Assembly (NCBI GenBank): GCA_900105895.1
Contig: FNSH01000001.1
Location: 310,001-374,000, forward strand
Direction: 5' to 3'
Length of the DNA stretch: 64,000 bases
From: Atopobium minutum
Lineage (GTDB): Bacteria > Actinomycetota > Coriobacteriia > Coriobacteriales > Atopobiaceae
Positions 35,492-42,793 of the stretch are shown piece after piece (the stretch's first letter is position 1; the number at the start of each line of letters is the position of its first letter). The translations under genes and the position numbers were made by a program. Under the pieces are notes generated by a model, which saw only the letters and a list, made by a program, of their open reading frames with translations, was not told where the DNA came from and ran no database searches.

Positions 35492-35992
35492 CTATTCCTC
35501 TACCGCATCTACATCATGGTCTGCAGGTTTGGGAGCGTTTGCCTCAACCGCTGGAGTGGTAGCAAACAGATCTTCCCCTGCTTGCGTAGCTGCAGCAATC
35601 GCACCCAGCACACCGTTGATAAAGCGAGAGGACTCATCCGTACCATAGGCGCGGGCCAACTCCACGGATTCATTGATGCAAACAGCGGTATCTACCTCAG
35701 CAATACAGAGCATTTCACAAATGGAAAGACGCAAGAGGTTGCGGTCCACTGCAGGCATGCGCATAACTTCCCAGCGCTTGGAAAAGCGCGTAATAATGCC
35801 GTCAAGCGCAGGGATCTTATCGCTTGCTGTTAAAGCAAGGGTCTGTGCATACGGGTTGAGAGGACCGTCGGACAAAGCATAGTCACCCGACAGGACATCA
35901 CACACCTTACGACCAGTGGCCTCAGCCTGAAACAAAATCTGAAGCGCCTGGCTGCGCGCAAGCCTACGAGTTTGATAAGCGGGAGTGCTCAA
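35492..35992 (-). CDS. nusB: Transcription antitermination factor NusB
   Basis: A 166-residue helical protein with RRLARSQALQILFQAEATG at the start, WEVMRMPAVDRNLLRLSICEML and AVCINESVELARAYGTDESSRFINGVLGAI near the C-terminus. It acts with NusE in rRNA antitermination. The last 25 residues are an acidic extension. It starts two bases after the Asp23-like gene. Confidence 0.95.
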   Translation of the reverse strand: MSTPAYQTRRLARSQALQILFQAEATGRKVCDVLSGDYALSDGPLNPYAQTLALTASDKIPALDGIITRFSKRWEVMRMPAVDRNLLRLSICEMLCIAEVDTAVCINESVELARAYGTDESSRFINGVLGAIAAATQAGEDLFATTPAVEANAPKPADHDVDAVEE

Positions 35993-35994
35993 AC

Positions 35995-36357
35995 TTACTC
36001 CTTGGGAAATACGAGGCTATCAATGCACACATTAACAGCGCTTACGTTGACGCCAATTTGCTCGGTAATGGCCTGAGATACCGCAATGCGAACCTGCTCG
36101 GCCAGCTTGGTAAAGGTATAGCCAAAAAAGACCGCCAAATGAACCGTCACAATAAGACCGTTTTCATCAGACTCGCACTCTACCGCGCGACCAGATTGCA
36201 CCGTCTTACTGGTAAATACAGAGATCAGGCTCGATGTAATATCGTTGCCGCCTACGCGAGCAACGCCTTCTACCTTGTTTACGGCAGCCGTAACCACGGT
36301 GCCAATAACACTCTTAGAAATACCGATGCCAGAGATCAGAATCTCAGTCTGTTCCAT
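35995..36357 (-). CDS. Asp23/Gls24 family envelope stress protein
   Basis: A 120-residue protein of the Asp23 family: ISKSVIGTVVTAAVNKVEGVARVG at the N-terminus and LAEQVRIAVSQAITEQIGVNVSAVNVCIDSLVF at the end. Family members are membrane-associated envelope stress proteins in Gram-positives. AAAGGA sits six bases before the ATG at 36357. Lies between efp and nusB. Confidence 0.88.
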   Translation of the reverse strand: MEQTEILISGIGISKSVIGTVVTAAVNKVEGVARVGGNDITSSLISVFTSKTVQSGRAVECESDENGLIVTVHLAVFFGYTFTKLAEQVRIAVSQAITEQIGVNVSAVNVCIDSLVFPKE

Positions 36358-36408
36358 GGGAATTCCTTTCACGCTACGAGCCACACTCACATTTGGGGTG
36401 ACAGCTGG

Positions 36409-36972
36409 CTAGACACGCTGTACAAACTTACCAGTACGGGTATCAACCTTTACACGCTCACCCTGGTTAAGATACATAGGAACCTGAATAGTTGCACCCG
36501 TCTCAATAACGGCAGGCTTGGTGCCACCCTGGACCGTATCACCCTTAAAACCAGGATCGGTTTCTGTAACCTCTACCTCAATAAACATAGGAGGATTAAC
36601 GCCTAAAAGCTCGGTATCTGCATACAGCAGCTGGCACACGTCGTTCTCTTTAAGCCACTTGGCATTATCGCCAATATAGTCATCAGAGACAGGAATCTGA
36701 TCGTAGGTCTCCATGTCCATAAAGTTGTATGCATCGCCATCGTTATACAGATACTGCATTTCCTTGGTGATGAGTTGGACGCTCTCAAACTTGGAGCCAG
36801 CATTGCAGGTTTGATCAATCGTACGACCGTCACGCAAATCCTTGAGCTTGTAGCGAACAAATGCGCCGCCCTTACCAGGTTTTACATGCTGAAACTCTAC
36901 AATGGTGTAATACTTGTTATCAATTTTAAGACCCATGCCGTTCTTAAAATCTGCGGTGCTAATGCTTGCCAC
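36409..36972 (-). CDS. efp: Elongation factor P
   Basis: A 187-residue three-domain factor that rescues ribosomes at polyproline. It has FQHVKPGKGGAFVRYKLKDLRDG with the Lys at the domain I loop tip, and PGFKGDTVQGGTKPAVIETGATIQVPMYLNQGERVKVDTRTG as the domain III signature. No modification gene is in the window. First gene of the efp-xerD unit. Confidence 0.97.
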   Translation of the reverse strand: MASISTADFKNGMGLKIDNKYYTIVEFQHVKPGKGGAFVRYKLKDLRDGRTIDQTCNAGSKFESVQLITKEMQYLYNDGDAYNFMDMETYDQIPVSDDYIGDNAKWLKENDVCQLLYADTELLGVNPPMFIEVEVTETDPGFKGDTVQGGTKPAVIETGATIQVPMYLNQGERVKVDTRTGKFVQRV

Positions 36973-37032
36973 AACAACTCACTTTCTATTTGATCTATGC
37001 CTTTTGAAGCAACATATTCACAGATGCATTCT

Positions 37033-37038
37033 AGTATA
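37033..37038 (-). promoter_or_regulatory. Candidate -10 box of the efp unit
   Basis: On the minus strand TATACT lies about 60 bases before the efp ATG. No good -35 box is at 16-18 bp. This is the only near-consensus site in the gap after the peptidase gene. Confidence 0.35.
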
Positions 37039-37076
37039 CCGTTGTCTGTCTTCTTAACGAGAATACCTATGCAGAC

Positions 37077-38201
37077 TTAACAGGAGATACAAACAAGCTC
37101 ATGCGTAGACTTGGTAAAGGGTTTATAGCCATCTGACGTTACCACACCAAAGTCTTCCAGGCGAATACCAAATTTACCAGGCAAATAAATCCCAGGCTCA
37201 ATGGTAACAACCGAACCCTCGGGGATGAGCAGATCATACCGGCGATTAAAATTGGGTTTCTCGTGAATCTCCAAACCAACACCGTGCCCCAAACCGTGCT
37301 TAAAGAAATCACCATACCCGGCATCCGTAATAACCTTAACAGCAAGATTGTGAACATCGCTGCCAATAACGCCAGGTTTTACATAGGCTGCGCAGGTCTC
37401 ATGAGCCAAACGAACAATGTCGTAGACCTGTTTTTGCTCTTGAGAAGGCGTCCCCACATATACCGTGCGCGTCATATCAGAATGATAGTCATGATAGCCA
37501 GCACCGTAGTCCATGACGATAAAATCGCCCTCTTGCACTATGGCAGAACCGGGTTGAGCATGGGGATTTGCACCGTTTGCGCCGGTTGCAATGATCGTGT
37601 CAAATGACAACGCATCAGCACCGTGCGTCAGCATGTAGTTTTCCAGTGCCACTCGAAGGTTCTGCTCGGTCTGACCGGGTTTAATATAGCTACACATATA
37701 CTCGAAAGCAGCATCGGTAATATCCTGTGCATGCTGCATAAGCTCCAACTCTTCTGCGTCTTTTACCATGCGCAAGGAGGCAATATCTCCATGTATGCGT
37801 GGCAGCAGGCAGGCAGCAGATTGTTGATGCACACACGCTTTTAGCTCATCATAAAAGGCCAAATCACAGCTATCCTCAATAGCAACCATGCGGCTGTGTG
37901 TCTGAACGATAAGCCCAGCAACCCACCAGGCAGGATCCACCAGGTCCATATCTATAATCCAAGCATGGTCGGTACCCATACGCGTTATAAAGGTGTTGTA
38001 ATAACGAGAATCCGTATGCAGCCACTGACCAGTAGCCGTAATAAATGCGGTATGAGCAACCTCATGATCAAAGGTGCGCTCAGAACCCGTAAGCCAGCGC
38101 AAATCTGCATTGTTTCTCAAAATCACCGCATCATAGCCACGCTGTGCCATAACCTCGCGCAAACGCGCAACACGCGCCGCACATGCCTGTGTATCTGCCA
38201 T
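37077..38201 (-). CDS. Xaa-Pro aminopeptidase/dipeptidase (M24B)
   Basis: A 374-residue metallopeptidase. The N-terminal creatinase-like domain (RLREVMAQRGYDAVILRNNADLRWLTG) is followed by the pita-bread domain, with metal ligands in MDYGAGYHDYHSDMTRTV (two Asp), GLGHGVGLEIHE (His), TIEPGIYL (Glu) and RLEDFGVV (Glu). It splits peptides containing proline, likely cytosolic. Located just upstream of efp, a common bacterial pair. Confidence 0.92.
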   Translation of the reverse strand: MADTQACAARVARLREVMAQRGYDAVILRNNADLRWLTGSERTFDHEVAHTAFITATGQWLHTDSRYYNTFITRMGTDHAWIIDMDLVDPAWWVAGLIVQTHSRMVAIEDSCDLAFYDELKACVHQQSAACLLPRIHGDIASLRMVKDAEELELMQHAQDITDAAFEYMCSYIKPGQTEQNLRVALENYMLTHGADALSFDTIIATGANGANPHAQPGSAIVQEGDFIVMDYGAGYHDYHSDMTRTVYVGTPSQEQKQVYDIVRLAHETCAAYVKPGVIGSDVHNLAVKVITDAGYGDFFKHGLGHGVGLEIHEKPNFNRRYDLLIPEGSVVTIEPGIYLPGKFGIRLEDFGVVTSDGYKPFTKSTHELVCISC

Positions 38202-38240
38202 AAGTAATCCTTTCCCAATGGATATGCTCGTATCGCCTGG

Positions 38241-39380
38241 CTAGTTTGTTGCCTGATGAGCTTCTAGCAGCTGTTTGTGTAGCATACACCAAGCCTGAAT
38301 ATGCTCATTGAGCAGCTCATCTGGCACTGCTGTATACCGCACACGACCAAAAGCTAAAGGAAGCGGCAATAAGAAACGATTGGTCCTTGCAAAACATACC
38401 GCCTTAAGGGCGCCGATAAGCTCTTGCGCTTGCACGTCGCACGCAATCTGTCCAATGCCCAAGCTGTCCAGCAGGCCATCTTGGCTGTACATCAAATCCA
38501 TATCCGCTTCCCCAAGACCAACCGCAAGACGCGCGTTTACCCGCAAACCTTCGGCAATTTTAAGCGCACGGGGAATGCCCTCGAATAAGCGATCCAGAGC
38601 AGCCTCAAAGATAAAGCCGTAGGAATTGCTCTGACGGATTGCCAGGGAAGTGGACGCCTCAATACGACCACGACATTTAACGGTATCTACCAGCTGATCC
38701 ACGATGGTCTGTTCGTCATGCTCCATAATCTTGTTGGCTCTTGAGGCAAGACGGCCAAAGGCATCTGTGTTGTCACACACCGCCGTAGAAACCGCGTAGG
38801 CCAGCATGGTTTGAAATTGATCTTGCTCGTATAGCTCCATATAGGTCAAATCACAAAAGGCCATACGAGGTCGTGCTTTTGTGGCTATAACAGGAAAAGC
38901 ACCTGGTGTAGCACGCAAAGCGGGTGGTGTAGTAATACCCTGTACCGCAGCAAGAGCGGTAGTGGGAACAAAGGCATATTCCACCCCAGCGCACCAGGCA
39001 TTTGCACTATAGGAAGCCAAACCAGCCAACTGCTCATTACCAGCAAAGATAAGAACATCATCTGCTGTAAGACCTTCATTGCTTAAAAAGATATACAGCT
39101 CGTGGGCAAGATCTATGGTTGTTATATCGTCCTGATCGGGTAGGTTTGCTTGCACGGCAACAAAACCGCCATCCGCCAACTGACGGCGCAGCTCCTCTGC
39201 TAAGGCATCAGAAACATCTGCCCCGCAAATGAGTGCAGCCTTACGCGGTTTACCCACTAATAAACGGAGCTCACGACCCATATTGTAGAGAGCATCCCTG
39301 CCTATGCGCATATCGCACGAGCCGCCAGGCAAGGTGATTGATTGGCGAATAACTGATTGCTGAGCTTCTTCCTGACTCAT
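38241..39380 (-). CDS. Degenerate 3-dehydroquinate synthase homologue
   Basis: A 379-residue protein with the DHQ synthase fold by overall pattern (SITLPGGSCDMRIGRDAL at the start, YAFVPTTALAAVQG, LLPLPLAFGRVRYTAVPDELL at the end). The catalytic motifs are replaced: GGGVVGD becomes AGNEQLAG, DSSVGGK becomes QGITTPP, the GKN-IGAF-QP segment is lost, and GHTFGHA becomes YGFIFEA, so NAD- and zinc-binding residues are missing. It should not catalyse dehydroquinate formation. Its ATG overlaps the shikimate kinase stop (ATGA). A regulatory or scaffold role is speculation. Confidence 0.75.
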   Translation of the reverse strand: MSQEEAQQSVIRQSITLPGGSCDMRIGRDALYNMGRELRLLVGKPRKAALICGADVSDALAEELRRQLADGGFVAVQANLPDQDDITTIDLAHELYIFLSNEGLTADDVLIFAGNEQLAGLASYSANAWCAGVEYAFVPTTALAAVQGITTPPALRATPGAFPVIATKARPRMAFCDLTYMELYEQDQFQTMLAYAVSTAVCDNTDAFGRLASRANKIMEHDEQTIVDQLVDTVKCRGRIEASTSLAIRQSNSYGFIFEAALDRLFEGIPRALKIAEGLRVNARLAVGLGEADMDLMYSQDGLLDSLGIGQIACDVQAQELIGALKAVCFARTNRFLLPLPLAFGRVRYTAVPDELLNEHIQAWCMLHKQLLEAHQATN

Positions 39381-39925
39381 AGCAGGCCTTTCTCCCACAA
39401 GAGTTGTGCGGTTATTTGCGCAACCTCATCAAATGTCTTGTCCGTAATACAAATCGAATAGTCAGCTGCATTTTGATAGAGAGGACGACGCCGTTCAAAC
39501 AATTCCTCAGGACTCGAACACAGTGTCAAATCAGGCCTGCGATCAGTGCGTTGAATCTGTTTGAGGGAATCCGATAAGGTGCCATCTAGATACACAACGA
39601 TACCCATCTCATGCATGAGCTGGCAATTGAGCTCACTTTCTACGATACCGCCTCCACAGCTTACAAGCAGACTTTTTTGTGACTGCAAACTCTGGAGGGC
39701 GCTGGTTTCTGCCTGACGCAGGGCCTTCTCCCCGCCATCTGCATACATTTGCGCCAGTGAGCAGTGATACATGCGCTCTATAATGCGATCCGTATCCGTG
39801 AATGAGCGACTGAACATATGGCCAATATTGCGTGCCAAGGTAGACTTGCCAGCACCAAAGAAGCCCACAAAAAAGACGTGGTCACAGCCCTTGTGTACAA
39901 TATATCCACGCTCCGGCCTTTGCAC
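39377..39925 (-). CDS. Shikimate kinase-like protein
   Basis: A 182-residue P-loop kinase. It has FFGAGKSTLARNIG as Walker A, FTDTDRIIE as the shikimate-binding DxD, SCGGGIV, and RTDRRPDL with LFERRRPLY for the lid; the residues needed for shikimate phosphorylation look intact. It is coupled to the degenerate DHQ-synthase-like gene and no other aromatic pathway genes lie in the window. It opens with GTG, with GAGGAG just upstream. Confidence 0.8.
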   Translation of the reverse strand: MQRPERGYIVHKGCDHVFFVGFFGAGKSTLARNIGHMFSRSFTDTDRIIERMYHCSLAQMYADGGEKALRQAETSALQSLQSQKSLLVSCGGGIVESELNCQLMHEMGIVVYLDGTLSDSLKQIQRTDRRPDLTLCSSPEELFERRRPLYQNAADYSICITDKTFDEVAQITAQLLWEKGLL

Positions 39926-40065
39926 AGCACTCCTCGTATGCCTTAGGTATATGCGCCTTTACTCTCCCAGCACGCTTCCTTTGCTCTTTGCATAAGCAGC
40001 TAGCTTTTGCATCTAACTTTTAGATTTTATCATCCAATGGCAGGTCACAGCAGGACCCAAAGCTC

Positions 40066-40479
40066 CTACACAAACCGAACTACCAAAACTACGAACACAA
40101 AGCCTATGGTAAGCCAAGGAACCAACGCTATTGTTTTTTGCTGGACTACAACACCAAACACTGCTGCTAGTGCACAACCTATACCAACGGCCATAACCGT
40201 AACAGGTCCCAACCACATACCCCACGCTGCAATAAATTTAATATCGCCCATACCCAGAGCGGCATGGTTTTGTCGTTTACGAAATAAAAGCTCGACTGCC
40301 ACTAAAACAAAGGCTAATGCTATGGTAAACCCCGCATACAGCATAAAGGTAGAAGGTGCATAAGCAAGGCGCAGCGCTACCCCCAACAGGAGCAGCAACA
40401 ACGAATGTGCATTAGCAACACAGCGGGTTCTTATATCTTGGACCGAGGCCACCAACGATATAAGAATAGCTGCTATCAC
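40066..40479 (-). CDS. Minimal prepilin peptidase (A24 aspartic peptidase)
   Basis: A 137-residue membrane protein with about four to five hydrophobic segments. The two catalytic Asp are visible: D in VASVQDIRTR and D in the GxGD motif ALGMGDIKFIA. The N-terminal methylase domain of full prepilin peptidases is absent. It would cleave type IV pilin-like leader peptides; no pilin or secretion genes are in the window. It overlaps the upstream phosphatase gene by 4 bp. Confidence 0.85.
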   Translation of the reverse strand: MIAAILISLVASVQDIRTRCVANAHSLLLLLLGVALRLAYAPSTFMLYAGFTIALAFVLVAVELLFRKRQNHAALGMGDIKFIAAWGMWLGPVTVMAVGIGCALAAVFGVVVQQKTIALVPWLTIGFVFVVLVVRFV

Positions 40480-40988
40480 GGCTGCACATCCTCTCCCTCA
40501 AAACTAATGCCGTCGAGGATTCTATGTTCAGCCATGCGCAAGGGTTTGGTGTAGAACAAATCGGTGGATGACTGCGGTCTAACAAGGATGGTAGAAATGC
40601 CTGCTAGATTACCTGCCACCACATCGGTAAATACCTGATCACCAATTAAGACAGCCTGATGGCGCGAAACGCCCATGCGCTTAAGCGCAGTCCAGAGCGC
40701 AAAGGGTGCCGGTTTTAGAGCATGATCTATTTTTGGTACAGCAAGCTCGTGTGCCGTCTGTGCTACCTGAGCTGCAAAAAAATTATTGGATACCAAGCAG
40801 ATCTGTAAGCCCGCTTGCTTTGCTCGTTGTACCCACGCCACAATGTCAGAGGGTAGATACTTGCTGTCTTTTGGCACGCAGGTATTATCGCGATCAAGCA
40901 AAATACAGCGTATACCTGCATGAACAAGCTCGTCTATATCCACCAAAGGCAACGACGCCACATATTTTGAGGCCTGCAGCAAACTCAT
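40476..40988 (-). CDS. YqeG family HAD phosphatase
   Basis: A 170-residue HAD-IIIA phosphatase. Motif I is ILLDRDNTC, motif II VSNN, the Lys is in HALKPAPFAL, and motif IV is LIGDQVFTDVVAGNLAG. YqeG-like proteins include phosphatidylglycerophosphatases (yeast Gep4, plant homologues), so a lipid substrate is possible. The ribosome site is weak for the ATG at 40988 and for a GTG nine bases earlier. Confidence 0.85.
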   Translation of the reverse strand: MSLLQASKYVASLPLVDIDELVHAGIRCILLDRDNTCVPKDSKYLPSDIVAWVQRAKQAGLQICLVSNNFFAAQVAQTAHELAVPKIDHALKPAPFALWTALKRMGVSRHQAVLIGDQVFTDVVAGNLAGISTILVRPQSSTDLFYTKPLRMAEHRILDGISFEGEDVQP

Positions 40989-41015
40989 GGCTATCACAAC
41001 AACAGGTATACACGG

Positions 41016-42299
41016 CTACGATTGAGCATTTTTTGCTGTCTCAATAGCCTGCTGATGCTCTTCGTAGGTCTTAGAGAAACTATGGTTGGAGTAACTACCA
41101 TTTTCTACAATAAAGAAGTAGAGGTAGTCCGTACTTGCAGGCTCCAATGCAGCTTTGAGTGAAGCGGTGCTGGGTGTACAAATAGGTGTAGGAGTCAAAC
41201 CCTTGTTAAGATAGGTGTTATACGGACTCTGCGTCTTAAGATCTTCTGCCGTCACTTCCCTATCCAATACATAGCCCATCGTAGCATCCGACTGCAGGGC
41301 CATGTCCTGTTTAAGACGGTTATAAAAGACGGAAGCAACAAGAGGGCGGTCATCTTGCGTTACGGCCTCACGCTCAATGATGGATGCCAAGATCAAAAAT
41401 TGGTAATCACTCATGGTGATGCCATAGTTGCTTTGAATGGTGGCGCAAGCAGTCTCAAAATCCAGGCTCGCATGCTCCGCTTGATACTGATTAAGCATGG
41501 TACGAATAACGCTGTCAGCGCTTACTTCTTTGCCGCTAAAGTCGTAGGTTTTGGGATACAAAAAGCCCTCAAGGGAATCATCTGCAACGCCCTGCAAGAA
41601 GGAAAACTCATTCACATAGTTAGAAGCCTTAGCCTGGGCGAGAAAATCATCGGCTTTAATTCCCAAGGACTTCTCTACCAGTGCTGCTGTTTTCTTAACC
41701 GTAAGGCCCTCGGGAACAGAAAGCTTGTTAGCGCTTGTGTTAGGACCCTTTACCAGTTGCTGAACAACCTCTTCCACAGACATACCCGTTGTAAACACAT
41801 AGGTACCGGGCTTGATCTGGGAATCTGCATTCTTAAGGCTGAGCTCCTTTAAAAAGTCTTCACTGGTGCTTATGACACCAGCATCAAGCAAAGACTGGGC
41901 AACCTTTTGAGCACCAGAGCCTTCTGCAATGGTAACGGTAACCTCTGTACCAGCAGCTACGCCAGAGGTGCTCTTTTGTTTTGCCGTCACGCAGCCATGA
42001 ATAACAAAACCGGCAACAAGCAGGCAGATCACCGCAATAACCAAAACAATGACTTTGATGGGTGGGGTGACGGGTGCCTGATTTGTAGTGGGCTGTTTAT
42101 AGGAGCGAGGACTTTGTACAGCTGAGCTGCGTGATGGAGAAGCAGCGTGTTGTCGAGCTGTGAGGTTTTGTGCAACGTGATTTTGTGCAGGCACTTGTCG
42201 AGAAGCGTAGTTTCGAGCAGGGGTTTGCCGAGGCGTACCAGAAAAATGTGCACCACGAGAAGCACGGTGAGAGGAATGTGATTCTTGGGAACTAGCCAT
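41016..42299 (-). CDS. mltG: Endolytic transglycosylase MltG
   Basis: A 427-residue wall enzyme that cuts nascent glycan near the membrane. A Ser/Gln/Ala/Arg-rich cytoplasmic head (about 1-75) precedes one transmembrane helix (IKVIVLVIAVICLLVAGFVI) and the YceG domain, with ASIIEREA carrying the catalytic Glu and NTYLNKGLTPTPICTPS near the end. AAGGAG is seven bases before the ATG at 42299. The head shows repeated RQxPAQN-like units. Confidence 0.94.
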   Translation of the reverse strand: MASSQESHSSHRASRGAHFSGTPRQTPARNYASRQVPAQNHVAQNLTARQHAASPSRSSAVQSPRSYKQPTTNQAPVTPPIKVIVLVIAVICLLVAGFVIHGCVTAKQKSTSGVAAGTEVTVTIAEGSGAQKVAQSLLDAGVISTSEDFLKELSLKNADSQIKPGTYVFTTGMSVEEVVQQLVKGPNTSANKLSVPEGLTVKKTAALVEKSLGIKADDFLAQAKASNYVNEFSFLQGVADDSLEGFLYPKTYDFSGKEVSADSVIRTMLNQYQAEHASLDFETACATIQSNYGITMSDYQFLILASIIEREAVTQDDRPLVASVFYNRLKQDMALQSDATMGYVLDREVTAEDLKTQSPYNTYLNKGLTPTPICTPSTASLKAALEPASTDYLYFFIVENGSYSNHSFSKTYEEHQQAIETAKNAQS

Positions 42300-42310
42300 G
42301 CATTTCTCCT

Positions 42311-42793
42311 TTATTGCCAAGCAGCCTGAGCATCCTGGGTAACCTGGATATCCTGGGTATCCTGAGCATCCTGAGTGTTCAGGACAGCCTGAGCATCCAG
42401 CCATGATTGCAAGAACAAGGAAGCAGCAACCATATCTACCTTGCCGCGCATGCTCTTCTCGGAAAGTCCTTGTTCGCGCAGAATACGCTTGGCCTCACAA
42501 GACGATAAGCGCTCATCGACAAACTCTAGAGCCAAACCACAGGCCTTTGCAATCTGTTGAGCCTGATCCATCACATGCTGTGCCTGTGGACCATCCTCAC
42601 CCGTCATAGTCTTAGGACGACCACACACCAGCAACTCTGGTTCGTAGTCTTCCAAAATCATGCGAAAAGAGCGTGCGCCCGAAAGTACCTCCTGAGCAGG
42701 AAGTACTTTGACGGGCGACGCGATACGACCCGTGACATCAGAAGTAGCAATGCCAATGCGGGCCTCTCCAATATCTAAAGCAAGGACACGCAC
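42311..42793 (-). CDS. ruvX: Holliday junction resolvase-like / pre-16S rRNA nuclease RuvX (YqgF)
   Basis: A 160-residue RNase H-fold nuclease. It has VLALDIGEARIGIA with the first Asp, VCGRPKTMTGEDGPQA, and FVDERLSSCEAKRIL. The last 25 residues are Thr-Gln-Asp-Ala repeats encoded by eight 9-bp units (42324-42395), an addition to the normal 135-140 residues. One base separates it from alaS. Confidence 0.92.
   Translation of the reverse strand: MRVLALDIGEARIGIATSDVTGRIASPVKVLPAQEVLSGARSFRMILEDYEPELLVCGRPKTMTGEDGPQAQHVMDQAQQIAKACGLALEFVDERLSSCEAKRILREQGLSEKSMRGKVDMVAASLFLQSWLDAQAVLNTQDAQDTQDIQVTQDAQAAWQ
42324..42395. repeat. Eight 9-bp tandem units in the 3' end of ruvX
   Basis: Units of the form TCCTGAGCA/TCCTGGGTA follow each other in exact 9-bp register. 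In the ruvX frame they give a T-Q-D type tail. The stop codon follows within a few bases. Confidence 0.85.
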
